Of a DNA stretch of 64,000 nucleotides, positions 35,101-43,831 are shown piece after piece; the first letter of the stretch is position 1; every line of letters starts with the position of its first letter. Position numbers and translations under genes: made by a program. The DNA is from Victivallis sp. Marseille-Q1083 (GTDB lineage Bacteria > Verrucomicrobiota > Lentisphaeria > Victivallales > Victivallaceae). The stretch is taken from positions 2,222,001 to 2,286,000 of the forward strand of contig NZ_CAHJXL010000001.1 of assembly GCF_903645315.1 (NCBI RefSeq), given 5' to 3'. The notes beneath the pieces were generated by a model, which saw only the letters and a list, made by a program, of their open reading frames with translations, was not told the origin of the DNA and did not search any database.

Positions 35101-35739
35101 TTGATCAACACGATGTCGACGTTGAAACTGCGCAACCTCGACCAGTTGGGCGACAACGTCGGCGTGCGGATCGGCGGTATGATCAAGAGCGTGCAGAAGA
35201 AATACAGCAAGAACAACAACAAACCGTTCATGGTTTTGACGCTGGAAGACCTCGACCACAGCGCGGAATGCATGATCTATGAGCGCGGTATCGAACGACT
35301 GGAGCAATCCGGCATCGAACTGACGCCGGAGATGCCGATTTTCATCGAAGCGTTGAGCAGCCGGCGGGATGAAAGCGAAAAACCGCGGCTGATTATCGAG
35401 AATGTCGTGACGATGCAGCAGGCGCCTGAATTGTATACCGAAGAGTTGCTGCTTTATCTGTACGAAAAGAACACCGACGCCGCCTTGCTGGATCATTTGA
35501 AAGCGCTCTGTTTGGAGTATCGCGGCGAAACGCGGGTGATCCTTTGCGTCAGTTGTCCGGAACCGCAGGAGCGGGTGGTTTTCGTCGAGGTGAGGGCGTT
35601 CACGGTGCGCGTCTGCTTCGAACTGCTGGAACGCCTTACTTCGCTGCTCGGAGAGCAATGCTACAAACTGAAACCGAACAAAAAGGTGCCGGAAGCCAGG
35701 GCGCGCAATTGGACGCCGCGGCCGGTGATGCAGAATTGA
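32191..35739 (+). CDS. dnaE: DNA polymerase III alpha subunit
   Basis: A 1182-residue replicative polymerase, the usual DnaE1 length. The PHP domain is at the N-terminus (FVHLHLHTHYSLLDGACT, with metal-binding histidines intact). The polymerase core has VGPGRGSGAGSLVAYATGIT and the catalytic PDFDIDFCEQ near residues 411-420. GYGFNKSHSAAYA, a helix-hairpin-helix region (GLGAIKGVG) and an OB fold (VRIGGMIKSVQKK) follow in family order. Two bases short of 20 upstream is rdgB, and the leader contains GGAGG. It converges with the Sel1 lipoprotein gene. Confidence 0.97.
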   Translation: MASDFVHLHLHTHYSLLDGACTVKGLIEQAKLYDMPAVAMTDHGYMGGTQDMYQNFTKAGLKPIIGCEAYVSPTTRFDRNPSNPRIRGYHLVLLAKNMDGYHSLCKLLSEAYINGMYYKPRIDKEILQQYHEGLIALSACIGGEVPSAVLNDDMAEAERLIGEYCEIMGRDNFYLELMDHGMPEERKVNRALVEFSRKLDLPLVATNDVHYLKKEHAKAHEIMLCIQTQAKLDDPKHFRFSAPEFYFKSPEEMMALFKELPEAITNTRAVAERCEIEFKYAPHVNHYPVFNIPDPAVSEKEYLRNFCIEGIKQRYGFDPRSENLTDFQKTVVERMDYELNIIDGSKYCSYFLVVSDFIRYAKSQDIPVGPGRGSGAGSLVAYATGITDIEPLRFNLLFERFLNPERVSPPDFDIDFCEQRRGEVIDYVRNKYGHDSVAQICTYGTLKAKAVIKDVARVLGHDFEHGDRITKLIPADPKMTLAKARKESKELNELIEKEDWVKEIFSYAEVLEGINRQLGIHAAGVIIGDQRLDNLVPLARGAKNEIITEFPSVPCEELGLLKMDFLGLRTLTIIHNAVNLIRKSRGFHLDISNIPLDDPKTYELLNRGDTVAVFQLESTGMQNLCRQFGVETIEHIIALLAIYRPGPMQFIPQFIARKRGDEEIVYENPKMEPLLKETYGIMLYQEQIMQVVQVLAGFSLGGADILRRAIGKKKADVLAQQKAKFVAGCAEHSGINEAVANAIWDKIEMFAGYGFNKSHSAAYAIVAYRTAYLKANYPVEFMAAMLTSELDNAEEIAFLINACREMHIKVLPPDVNASDISFGVSNGSIVFGLGAIKGVGEAAAGRIIEARESEGAFKDFTDFCERCGDALNSRMIEHLTRAGAFDSLGLRRSQILAIAEPTMSYAAGRIKDRQSGQGSLFDLLDDGDKAEICTIPVPDIPEFDPDEILKSEKELLGFYVTGHPLARYAELINTMSTLKLRNLDQLGDNVGVRIGGMIKSVQKKYSKNNNKPFMVLTLEDLDHSAECMIYERGIERLEQSGIELTPEMPIFIEALSSRRDESEKPRLIIENVVTMQQAPELYTEELLLYLYEKNTDAALLDHLKALCLEYRGETRVILCVSCPEPQERVVFVEVRAFTVRVCFELLERLTSLLGEQCYKLKPNKKVPEARARNWTPRPVMQN

Positions 35740-35827
35740 GCGGACCTCCAGCGCCGGCGCCGGCTTGCAGTAGGCCGGACCGTCGAAAAGTCCGCGTATA
35801 AAACCGGGATATCGGCGGCGGCCGGAA

Positions 35828-37579
35828 TTATGGCGCCGGCGCCAAATCCGGTTCCGGCGGCTGTTCCGGCTTGAGAATCCGCTGCCGATGTTCCAGGTCG
35901 TAGAATTCCCGGCGAAACGGCAGCGCGTATTCGCCGAGCAAATCAACCGGCAGTCCGACCGCGGCGCTGAATTTTTCTTTGTTCAACAGCAACGGCCGGC
36001 AGAAACGGTTGATGAAGCAGATCAATTTTCCCTCGTCATCAACAGTCGGCGCGCCGCCTAACAGCAGTTCGCCGTAAGCCTCGTCCGGCTGCCCGGACAG
36101 CATCAGCGCATTGGCCTTCAACAGCCGGGCCAGGGTCAACAGCTCCTGCTTTTTCACATCTTCATCCGGCAGCCGTTCGGCCCGTTTCCGCAATTCGGCC
36201 GCGCCGTAGGCTTGACAGCCGCCCTGTCCGGCCAGACCGGCCGCCAGGCTGTAAGCCAGCCAGAAGCCGGGTTGCTCCTGTTCGGCGGCAATGCCGGTGA
36301 AATAAACTTCCAGCCAGGCCGCCGGCATCTTTTCCTCCAGCAGCCGCAGGTAATCGTTGGCCAGATAAAAGGACAACGGAAATTCCCGGACCGCCTCGGC
36401 AAACAATTGGTCGCTGCCGGCGATGTCGTGTTTCCAGCCGTCGATGAACCGGTTGACGCCGGATTCGCCCATCGCCAGATTTTCCGGCAGCAGGCGGTCA
36501 TCCCAGGTGAAACGTACCGGATAGTACAGCGCGGAATCCTGGTCCAGCCTGTCCAGCAGGGCTTGTGCTTCCGTATTTTCCGGCTCTCGGCGAAGCGCCA
36601 TCTGCGCCAGCACCATCGCCTGAACCGGATTCGGCGTAATCGCGTTCTTGTAATCATCCGCCAGGGCGAGCATCGCCGGCAGAATGCCCCGCTCGGCCGC
36701 CCGCGTCAGATAAGCGATTGCCTCCGGCGTGCGCTGTTCTCCCGGCTGGCTGGCATAAATTTCCAACAGGGCGGGCGGATAATTCAAGTCGGCCGCCAAT
36801 TTCAACAACTGTTCCGCCCGCGTCCGCCGGCTTTCATCCGCTGTGTCCTTCAAGTGTTCGTAGGCGGCGAAAATTGCCGGCGGATATTTCTTTTTCATCG
36901 CCCGTTCCAGCCAGTTGACTGCCGGGGTCGTCTTGCCCTGTTCCCGGTAAACCCGGGACAGCGCGTATTCCGCCTCCGCATAACCGGCTTCCGCCGCCGG
37001 CAGCAGCAGTTCGGCCGCTTTGGCCAAATCCCGCTCGACGCCGCGGCCTTCCAGGTACAAAAGTCCCAGTTTCATCTTTGCCGGGACAAAATTTTCCTCC
37101 ACGCAGAAGCGGTACAGTTCCACCGCCCGCGGCAGGTCCTCTTTCAAACCGCGGCCATGTTCGCAGGCATCGCCGAGCAGGTAGAGCGAAGTCAAATTCT
37201 TTTGGCGGGCATATTCACTCAACTGCGGTATGACCACCTCGTAGAGCTTGTCGGCCCGCTGCCGGTCCGGCAACGGCGTGCCCCAGCCGTTTTCCAGCAT
37301 TACCGCCTGATAGTAAATCGCCGCCGGGTGGTTGCCCAGCGCCGCTTCCCGGAAATAATCGGTCGCCGCCTGATAATCGACGCCCCCTTCGCCATAGCCG
37401 AGCAATGCCTGCTGGCCGAGTTCCGTCTGCGCCGGACTGCTGCCGTGACGGGCCAGTTCGATCAAGCGCTCCTGTTTCGAAGTGGTCAGCGTGTACATCC
37501 AGTCGCTGTCGCTTTCGCAGCCGGTTGCCAGCAACAATAGTCCGGCGGCGGCCAGCCGAATCGAAATCCGCTTTTTCAT
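35828..37579 (-). CDS. Lipoprotein with Sel1/TPR-like repeats
   Basis: A 583-residue predicted lipoprotein. The N-terminal signal ends with LATGC, Cys21 being the lipidation site. From about residue 45 to 330 it holds successive Sel1-like repeats of 33-36 residues, for example LLGYGEGGVDYQAATDYFRE, LGDACEHGRGLKEDLPRAVE and LYLEGRGVERDLAKAAELL. The C-terminal 250 residues are helical and not recognised. Such repeats mediate protein contacts at the envelope. It lies 37 bases downstream of bamA on the same strand, so an accessory role in outer-membrane assembly is possible but unproven. Confidence 0.82.
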   Translation of the reverse strand: MKKRISIRLAAAGLLLLATGCESDSDWMYTLTTSKQERLIELARHGSSPAQTELGQQALLGYGEGGVDYQAATDYFREAALGNHPAAIYYQAVMLENGWGTPLPDRQRADKLYEVVIPQLSEYARQKNLTSLYLLGDACEHGRGLKEDLPRAVELYRFCVEENFVPAKMKLGLLYLEGRGVERDLAKAAELLLPAAEAGYAEAEYALSRVYREQGKTTPAVNWLERAMKKKYPPAIFAAYEHLKDTADESRRTRAEQLLKLAADLNYPPALLEIYASQPGEQRTPEAIAYLTRAAERGILPAMLALADDYKNAITPNPVQAMVLAQMALRREPENTEAQALLDRLDQDSALYYPVRFTWDDRLLPENLAMGESGVNRFIDGWKHDIAGSDQLFAEAVREFPLSFYLANDYLRLLEEKMPAAWLEVYFTGIAAEQEQPGFWLAYSLAAGLAGQGGCQAYGAAELRKRAERLPDEDVKKQELLTLARLLKANALMLSGQPDEAYGELLLGGAPTVDDEGKLICFINRFCRPLLLNKEKFSAAVGLPVDLLGEYALPFRREFYDLEHRQRILKPEQPPEPDLAPAP

Positions 37580-37616
37580 GGCATTCTCCCTCAGGAATCA
37601 GCCCGGCAAACCGAGG

Positions 37617-39932
37617 TTATCTCGGATTCCAGGTGAAGCCCATGTTGAAATGAAATCTGAGTTTGCTCGACAAACCGTCAACATTGTTCAACACCGGATA
37701 AGCCAGATCGAGCTTCACCGGCGCATTCAGATAAGGCACCTTGATGCGCAGGCCGTAACCGACGCCGACATTGAAATTGCCGATGCCGAAACTGTAGGGA
37801 TTGCTCCAGACGCTGCCGGCGTCGACGAACGCCGCGCCGCGGATGAACTGCCAGATCGGATGACTTATTTCAGTGGTCAGCAACAGCATCGACGAACCGC
37901 CGACATTGTGGTCGTCCTTGTCGACCGGCGACACTTCCCGGTAGGGGAAGCCGCGCAGCGTATCGCCGCCGCCGAGGAAATAGCGTTCGTACAACGGCAC
38001 CGTATTGTCGCCGTCGAAATCGTCAATGACGCCGATCTTGCCGCCGATGTGCCAGATCAGCGCTTTGTCGAGGAAGGAATAATAATAACTTCCCTGGCCT
38101 TCCAAACGGTAGAAATTGTGCGACGAGGCCAGAATTTTCAGCGCCGCCGCCGACAGGAAGCTGACCTGGTAACCGCTGGTCGGCTCCATCAGGCTGTCGC
38201 GGGTATCGCGGTTCAGCAGCAGCGATACTTGGCTGACCCAGTCGTGCGTCTGCAGGTCGCGCAATTCCTGCGACAAACCGCGGCTCATATCCTTGACGTC
38301 GACCCGTTCGAATTTATAACCGAGCGTCGCGCTGGTGAAATCATCGAAAAACCGACGGGTCAGCGCCATGCGGCCGCCGATGCGGTCCTCCTGCCAGTTG
38401 TCGTAAAGAATCTGGTTGACATAGGCCGAGAAATCGAAGCGCAGCGGCAGATCGAACAGCCACGGTTCGGTGAAATCGAGGTTGACCATACTGCGTTCAA
38501 GGCCGCCGATCGCCTGCAGGCGCATCCGCTGGCCGCCGCCGAGGAAATAGTTGCTCGGTTTGGTGATGTCCATGTTGATGTTGGACAACTCCACCATACC
38601 GGCCAGACTGTTGAAGTCGGAATACCCGGCGCCGATTTTAAAACTGTAGAAGTCCTTCTCCTTCACCTCGAAATGGACATCGCGCTCACCGACTTTGTCG
38701 GCGTTGGCGGTCACCGCCTTGACTTCGTCGAAATAACCCATCCCCATCAGGCGCGATTTGCTGGCTTCCACCCGGTTCGGGTCGAGCAGGTCGCCGTCGT
38801 GGATCACCAGCTCGCGGCGGATCACCTTCTCCTGGGTCAGTGTATTGCCGGAAATCACCACCTTGTTGACCGTGTATTTCCGGCCTTCGTTGATATCGAA
38901 AATCACCTTGACGGTATGGTTCGTGAAATCGGCCTGGCGTTCCGCCCGGCAACTGACATCGGCATAGCCGTGCGTTTCGTATTCTTTGGTAATCGCCTCG
39001 CAGGCGGCCGTTTCCAGCGCATAATCGAAAACCTGATCCGGCTTGAGCTTGATCAGCGCCAACAGCTCGTCGGTCGGCAGCACCTGATTGCCGACCAGTT
39101 CCACGCTGCTGACCCGGTAGGGTTCCCCTTCGAAAATTTTGAAATTGATATCGACGTATTCCGGATCGTCCGCGGTCGGCGTCACGGTAATGTCCTCGAC
39201 CTTGAAGTCGAGATAGCCGTGATTCCAGTACAAGTCGCGCAGCCGCGCCTTGTCCAGTTCCAGTTCGCCGGAATCGAACAGCCCCCAGCCCAGGATGGAG
39301 ATCCAGCTGAAATAACTGTGCCGGTTGGCGATGGCGCCGCGCATGTCCGACGCATCGACGGCGGTGGCGCCGTCGAATTCGACGTCGTTGACCTTCAGGC
39401 GCAAATGCTCCTCGATGTGAAAGGTGACGGAGACTTCCTGCTCGCCGGTTTTCTTCACCAGCGGAATGATCCGCGCTTCGTTGTAGCCTTTGTCGCGGTA
39501 AAATTCCCGCAGCTTCCGGGTGCCTTCCTCCAACTGGCGGTTGTTCAGCAACGTTCCCGGCTGAATGGCGACCAGATTGCGCAACTCGGCGGTCTTGAAT
39601 TTCTGGTTGCCTTCGAAGATCACTTCCGACACTTCCGGATTGAGCTGGACTTTGAACACCAGCACCAGCCGTCCGTCCGGCAGTTCCTGCGTCTCGAACA
39701 CCACATCGGAAAAATAACCGCTCTTCGACAGCCGGGCGATATCCTCCCGGACGATGGCCGGGTCATATTCCGTCCCGGCACGCTGCTGAATATTGTACAA
39801 CAGCAGCTCTTCCTTCTGCGGATGTTTGCCCTGTTGCTCAATTTTCACTTCGGCAATCTGTTCGGCCCAGGCCGAAGATCCCAACCCGAAGGCCATCACC
39901 AACGCCAGCTGCCACTTATTCAGTTGCTTCAC
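37617..39932 (-). CDS. bamA: Outer-membrane protein assembly factor BamA
   Basis: A 771-residue Omp85 protein that inserts beta-barrels into the outer membrane. A Sec signal (to about residue 23, SSAWA) is followed by five POTRA-like units (VSEVIFEGNQKFKTAELRNL, YRVSSVELVGNQVLPTDEL and NKVVISGNTLTQEKVIRREL mark three of them) and a barrel from about residue 430. LGGGDTLRGFPYREVSP is the conserved RGF loop. The last residues are FTWNPR, ending in Arg instead of the usual terminal aromatic. The GTG start at 39932 has AAGGAAAGGG upstream. It is 17 bases downstream of dnaB. Confidence 0.95.
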   Translation of the reverse strand: MKQLNKWQLALVMAFGLGSSAWAEQIAEVKIEQQGKHPQKEELLLYNIQQRAGTEYDPAIVREDIARLSKSGYFSDVVFETQELPDGRLVLVFKVQLNPEVSEVIFEGNQKFKTAELRNLVAIQPGTLLNNRQLEEGTRKLREFYRDKGYNEARIIPLVKKTGEQEVSVTFHIEEHLRLKVNDVEFDGATAVDASDMRGAIANRHSYFSWISILGWGLFDSGELELDKARLRDLYWNHGYLDFKVEDITVTPTADDPEYVDINFKIFEGEPYRVSSVELVGNQVLPTDELLALIKLKPDQVFDYALETAACEAITKEYETHGYADVSCRAERQADFTNHTVKVIFDINEGRKYTVNKVVISGNTLTQEKVIRRELVIHDGDLLDPNRVEASKSRLMGMGYFDEVKAVTANADKVGERDVHFEVKEKDFYSFKIGAGYSDFNSLAGMVELSNINMDITKPSNYFLGGGQRMRLQAIGGLERSMVNLDFTEPWLFDLPLRFDFSAYVNQILYDNWQEDRIGGRMALTRRFFDDFTSATLGYKFERVDVKDMSRGLSQELRDLQTHDWVSQVSLLLNRDTRDSLMEPTSGYQVSFLSAAALKILASSHNFYRLEGQGSYYYSFLDKALIWHIGGKIGVIDDFDGDNTVPLYERYFLGGGDTLRGFPYREVSPVDKDDHNVGGSSMLLLTTEISHPIWQFIRGAAFVDAGSVWSNPYSFGIGNFNVGVGYGLRIKVPYLNAPVKLDLAYPVLNNVDGLSSKLRFHFNMGFTWNPR

Positions 39933-39949
39933 AAAAACAGGCCCTTTCC

Positions 39950-41383
39950 TTATTCGACGTGAGCCGGACGATCAGCATCGCTGAAACGGCTCTCACTGCA
40001 AAATTCCATTCGTTGCGGGAAGAAACGCAGCTTGACATAGCCGGTCTGTCCGTTACGGTTCTTTTCGACGATCAATTCGGCTTCCAACCCGTCGCGCAAC
40101 GACTCCGGCGTGACGATTTTCGCCTCGTCGCGGTCGCGGTGCAGGAAGGAAACGATATCGGCATCCTGCTCGATCGCCCCGGATTCGCGCAGATGGCTCA
40201 GTTTCGGGCGGCTCGAGGCGCCGGCGGTTTTTTCCACTTCCCGGTTCAACTGCGCCAGTACCAGGATCGGCAGATTCAATTCTTTGGCCAATTGTTTGAT
40301 GCCGCTGGAAATTTCGGCGACTTCCTGCTGGCGGCTGTCGATCCGGCCGTCCGCTTTCATCAACTGCAGATAGTCGATGACGATCAACTCGATTTTCTCG
40401 TTGTAATAAAGCCGCCGCGCTTTGGCCCGCAATTCGGCGATGGTCAGGCCGCCGGTCGGATCGATGAAAATCTTGGCCTTCCGGAAAACGCTGACCGCCT
40501 GGGTCAATTTCGGCAGTTCATCGCTGCGGAACGAATGGTCGTAGAAACAGCTTTCGGAAATTTTCGCTTCCGTGCACAGCAGCCGCCGGGCAATCTGGTC
40601 GGCGGTCATTTCCAGGCTGAAGAACGCGATCGGCCGCTGCCGGTTGCCCTGCAGCGCGACATTGCGGATAATATTCAGCGCCATCGACGTTTTGCCGATC
40701 GACGGGCGCGCCGCCAGCACGAACATCTCCCCCGGCTTCAATCCGGCCGTCATCCGGTCCAGGTCCGGGTAGCCGGTCGGAATGCCGACTTCGACTTCAT
40801 GGTTGATAATCTGCTGAATGCGCCGGAAGGTCTCGACGATGCCGTCCTTGATCGGCACGATGTCGCTGCGGGTATTCTGGTTGCGTACTTTGAAAATATC
40901 CGTTTCGATCTCTTCGACGACGGTTTTCGCATCGGAATCGGCGTCGTAACATTTGACCAGCGCCTCGGAACAGACCGCGATCATTTTGCGCAATACCGCC
41001 AGCTCCCGGACGATGGAACACCAGCTTTCCAGATTGGCGGTCGTCGCGATGCAGTGATAGAGTTCCGCCAGGAACACTTCACCGCCGATGTCTTCGAGCC
41101 GGTTGAGCTTGTGAAGGTGGTGGGCGACGCTGATCAAATCAATCTGCAGCTCGCCGGCGTTGTGCAGATCCCAGATCGCCTGAAAAATTTCCCGGTGAAT
41201 ATGCGAATAGAACACCTCGGCGGAGCCGAGATGTTCGATCGCCATATCCACGCACGGACGCGGCTCGCGCAGCATCGCCGCCAACACCGCCCGCTCCGCA
41301 TCGAGATTGTGCGGCTGGGGACGGTCGCCGGCGACGACACCGGGTGTCGCCGCGCCTGCGAATGGTCTTCTGTCATCCGGCAT
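39950..41383 (-). CDS. dnaB: Replicative DNA helicase
   Basis: A 477-residue hexameric helicase that unwinds the replication fork. The N-terminal DnaB domain starts at NLDAERAVLAAML. The RecA-like C-terminal domain has Walker A ARPSIGKTSMAL, FFSLEMTADQIARRLLC, Walker B LIVIDYLQLM and LAQLNREVE, followed by LRESGAIEQDAD. All family motifs are present and no intein interrupts the gene. It directly follows rplI (2-base gap), the common rpsF-ssb-rpsR-rplI-dnaB order. Confidence 0.96.
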   Translation of the reverse strand: MPDDRRPFAGAATPGVVAGDRPQPHNLDAERAVLAAMLREPRPCVDMAIEHLGSAEVFYSHIHREIFQAIWDLHNAGELQIDLISVAHHLHKLNRLEDIGGEVFLAELYHCIATTANLESWCSIVRELAVLRKMIAVCSEALVKCYDADSDAKTVVEEIETDIFKVRNQNTRSDIVPIKDGIVETFRRIQQIINHEVEVGIPTGYPDLDRMTAGLKPGEMFVLAARPSIGKTSMALNIIRNVALQGNRQRPIAFFSLEMTADQIARRLLCTEAKISESCFYDHSFRSDELPKLTQAVSVFRKAKIFIDPTGGLTIAELRAKARRLYYNEKIELIVIDYLQLMKADGRIDSRQQEVAEISSGIKQLAKELNLPILVLAQLNREVEKTAGASSRPKLSHLRESGAIEQDADIVSFLHRDRDEAKIVTPESLRDGLEAELIVEKNRNGQTGYVKLRFFPQRMEFCSESRFSDADRPAHVE

Positions 41384-41385
41384 AA

Positions 41386-41838
41386 TCAGGCACGGACAAC
41401 CCAGACTTTGACGGTGGCATTGACGTCATGATGCAATTTGATTTCGACATCATAACTGCCGAGCTGCTTGATCGGCTCATCCAATTTGATTTTCTGATGT
41501 TCCACTTCATAACCGCTCTCCGCCAATTTTTCGGCGATGGCGCGGGCGCCTACCGAACCGAACAACTGATCGTCTTCGGAAGCCTGCGCCGCGATGGAAA
41601 GCTCCACCTCGGCCAGTTTGGCGGCCAGCGCCTGGGCGGCGGCCAGCTCTTCCTGGCGGCGCTGCTGGATCTTTTCCTGACGGGCCGCCAGCAGGCGCAG
41701 CGTGCCGGCGGTGGCTTTGGCAGCCAGGCCGCGCGGCAGCAGATAGTTGCGGGCATAACCCGGCGCCACCGACACTTCCGCGCCGGCCAGACCGAGGTTC
41801 TCGACATCTTCGAGCAAAATAAGTCTTACGTTAGCCAT
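41386..41838 (-). CDS. rplI: 50S ribosomal protein L9
   Basis: A 150-residue bL9. The N-terminal VRLILLEDVENLGLAGAEV and the conserved PGYARNYLLPRGLA identify it. A long central helix rich in Ala, Gln and Glu and the C-terminal domain (FGSVGARAIAEKL) complete the family layout. The ATG at 41838 is used; a TTG 6 bases upstream also fits the GGAG site. Confidence 0.95.
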   Translation of the reverse strand: MANVRLILLEDVENLGLAGAEVSVAPGYARNYLLPRGLAAKATAGTLRLLAARQEKIQQRRQEELAAAQALAAKLAEVELSIAAQASEDDQLFGSVGARAIAEKLAESGYEVEHQKIKLDEPIKQLGSYDVEIKLHHDVNATVKVWVVRA

Positions 41839-41858
41839 GACCAAAATTCTCCTTCAGA

Positions 41859-42086
41859 TTAATAAACCAGGCTGATGATTCTGGCCCGCTTGATCGCCAT
41901 GCTGAGCATCTTCTGGTGGTTCAGACAGGTTCCGGTAATCCGGCGCGGCAGAATTTTGCCTTTTTCCGTCTGGAATTTTTTCAATGTTTCAGCATCCTTG
42001 AAGTCGATGTAATTGACTTTCGCTTCACAAAAACGGCAAATTTTCGGCTTGGCAGCCTGTCTTCTGCGTGAACTTCTCTTCAGCAT
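41859..42086 (-). CDS. rpsR: 30S ribosomal protein S18
   Basis: A 75-residue bS18. It has the basic N-terminus, [15 protein letters not shown], and the conserved [15 protein letters not shown]. The paired cysteines in CRFC indicate the zinc-associated (C+) form. It lies between ssb and rplI, as in many bacteria. Confidence 0.95.
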   Translation of the reverse strand: MLKRSSRRRQAAKPKICRFCEAKVNYIDFKDAETLKKFQTEKGKILPRRITGTCLNHQKMLSMAIKRARIISLVY

Positions 42087-42165
42087 TTTATTTTAAGCCT
42101 TTCTAAACTTGTTGCCAAATTTTCAAATTTCCCCCGGCCGGCGGCCGGAACCTTGTTACCCGAAT

Positions 42166-42762
42166 TTAAAATGGAATGTCGTCATCGACGTCATTGCCGA
42201 CGTTGAACGCGTCGTCCGGCAGCGGCGGCATGCCGCCCGGACCGGCCGGCGCGCCGCCCTGATTGTAACGCGGCGCTTCATTCTGTCGCGGCGGCGCCTG
42301 ATAATACCCGCCGGGGCCGTTGCCGCCGCCCTGCCGGTAGTTGCCGCCGCCGCCGCCGGAATACTGCTGCGGCTGTTGCGGCGGCTGGCCGGCCCCGTAG
42401 TCGCCGGCCGTCCCGCCGTCCTCGCCGCGCCGTCCGCCCAGGAATTGCACCTGTTCGGCGACCACCCGCAGCCGGCTGCGTTTGGTGCCGCTGTCGCGGT
42501 CCTCCCACTGGTCGTATTGCAGCCGGCCTTCGATGAACACCTGCGAACCTTTGGTCAGGAACCGGCTGCAGGTCTCCGCCGGCTTGCCCCAGACGACAAT
42601 CTCGACAAAACAGGTTTCATCGCGTTCCTGATTGTTCGACACGAAACGGCGGTTGACCGCGATGCCGAATTCACAAACAGCCGACCCGCCGGGCGTATAA
42701 CGCAACTCCGGATCACGGGTCAGGTTTCCGAGCAAAAAAACTTTGTTAAGCGAGGCCGCCAT
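42166..42762 (-). CDS. ssb: Single-stranded DNA-binding protein
   Basis: A 198-residue SSB. The OB fold occupies about residues 1-110 (NKVFLLGNLTRDPELRYTPG, RRFVSNNQERDETCFVEIVV). It is followed by a long Gly/Gln/Pro-rich linker and the acidic tip DDDIPF that recruits partner proteins. The position between rpsF and rpsR is the canonical one. Confidence 0.96.
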   Translation of the reverse strand: MAASLNKVFLLGNLTRDPELRYTPGGSAVCEFGIAVNRRFVSNNQERDETCFVEIVVWGKPAETCSRFLTKGSQVFIEGRLQYDQWEDRDSGTKRSRLRVVAEQVQFLGGRRGEDGGTAGDYGAGQPPQQPQQYSGGGGGNYRQGGGNGPGGYYQAPPRQNEAPRYNQGGAPAGPGGMPPLPDDAFNVGNDVDDDIPF

Positions 42763-42811
42763 GGCAAGGATCCTCCATTTTTCCGGGCTGTTGATTCATG
42801 AAATGGTTTGT

Positions 42812-43138
42812 TTACGCCTGCTCGACGACCAGCGACGTACGCAACACCTCCGGACGCTCGTCCGCCACGGTCATATTGCGCAGGACGCGCTCGTCCAACC
42901 GGTATTTTTCTTTGATCTCGATCACTTTGACCGCGTCCAGTTCAAACGCGAAATCCCAGTAGATGCCGCCTTTGCGCTTCTTGATCTCATAGGCGAATTG
43001 GTTGCGTCCCATCGCCTTGGCTTCGGTCAGCCGGCCGCCGAGTCCTTCGATGAACGCGGCAAATTCCTTGCTGAACGCCTCTCCTTCATCCTCAACCTTG
43101 CGGATGTCCAGAATGAAAATCGATTCATATTTTTTCAA
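42812..43138 (-). CDS. rpsF: 30S ribosomal protein S6
   Basis: A 108-residue bS6 starting (as Met) KKYESIFILDIRK. LTEAKAMGRNQFAYEIKKRK and the C-terminal LRNMTVADERPE are conserved. No ATG fits: the start is TTG 43138, preceded by GGGAGG. An open frame extends further upstream but is not homologous. It heads the rpsF-ssb-rpsR-rplI-dnaB run, with pth 43 bases upstream. Confidence 0.93.
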   Translation of the reverse strand: MKKYESIFILDIRKVEDEGEAFSKEFAAFIEGLGGRLTEAKAMGRNQFAYEIKKRKGGIYWDFAFELDAVKVIEIKEKYRLDERVLRNMTVADERPEVLRTSLVVEQA

Positions 43139-43181
43139 AATAAAATCCTCCCAAAAATTTGATTTCTGCTTCCACTTGCTC

Positions 43182-43799
43182 TTATACAGAATGCTTCGCC
43201 GCCAGTTCGGCGGCCAGATCGCGGCCGTTGAATTCATTCATCGCCGCTCCGACGCCGCGCGCCAGCGCGCACACTGCCGCTTCGGTCGCCGTCTCCAGGA
43301 CCAGTTTGAGCAGCGGCTGCTCCTCAACCCCGAAGGGAGACAGCACATAGTCGGGCACTGCCGTATGACCGTCCCGGCCGATCCCCAGCCGAAGTCGGTT
43401 GAACCCGCCGCCGCTCAATTCCTCCAACATCGATTCGATCCCGCGATGACCGCCGGACGAACCGCCGCGCCGCAGTCGGATCCGCCCCAGCTCCAGGTCC
43501 AGATCGTCATGCACCACCAGAATTTCTTCCGGCATGATATTGGCGCTGTTCACCAATTGCCGCACCGCCACACCGCTCAAATTCATATAGGTCTGCGGCT
43601 GCTGCAAATACAAATTGCGTCCCCGGAACCGTCCCTGCCAGTAGAAACTGTTCAGGCCGTGCCTCTTCTCGAAGCTGCCGGGAAGTGCGGCCAACAGCGC
43701 ATCCAGCGCCATAAATCCGATGTTGTGCCTGGTGGCGGCATATTCTCCGCCGGGATTGCCCAGCCCCACCACCAGCCGGATCGGATTCGCTGTCTGCAT
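43182..43799 (-). CDS. pth: Peptidyl-tRNA hydrolase
   Basis: A 205-residue Pth that releases peptides from stalled peptidyl-tRNA. VGLGNPGGEYAATRHNIGFM carries the catalytic His, and the later Asp is in VHDDLDLELGRIRLRRGGSS. GHRGIESM and PQTYMNLSG are also conserved. It lies 32 bases downstream of rplY, a common gene pair. Confidence 0.96.
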   Translation of the reverse strand: MQTANPIRLVVGLGNPGGEYAATRHNIGFMALDALLAALPGSFEKRHGLNSFYWQGRFRGRNLYLQQPQTYMNLSGVAVRQLVNSANIMPEEILVVHDDLDLELGRIRLRRGGSSGGHRGIESMLEELSGGGFNRLRLGIGRDGHTAVPDYVLSPFGVEEQPLLKLVLETATEAAVCALARGVGAAMNEFNGRDLAAELAAKHSV

Positions 43800-43831
43800 C
43801 GTTCAAGTTTTCCGCTGAATTGCCGAACCGG

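Noticed and set aside
31525-35946. A very long open frame antisense to dnaE and rdgB
   Set aside because: It is a mirror of a GC-rich gene: dnaE on the plus strand has every family motif, while the antisense translation is Arg/His-rich with no domain.
37482-39962. 826-codon open frame antisense to bamA
   Set aside because: The minus-strand BamA is unmistakable; the plus-strand reading has no recognisable features.
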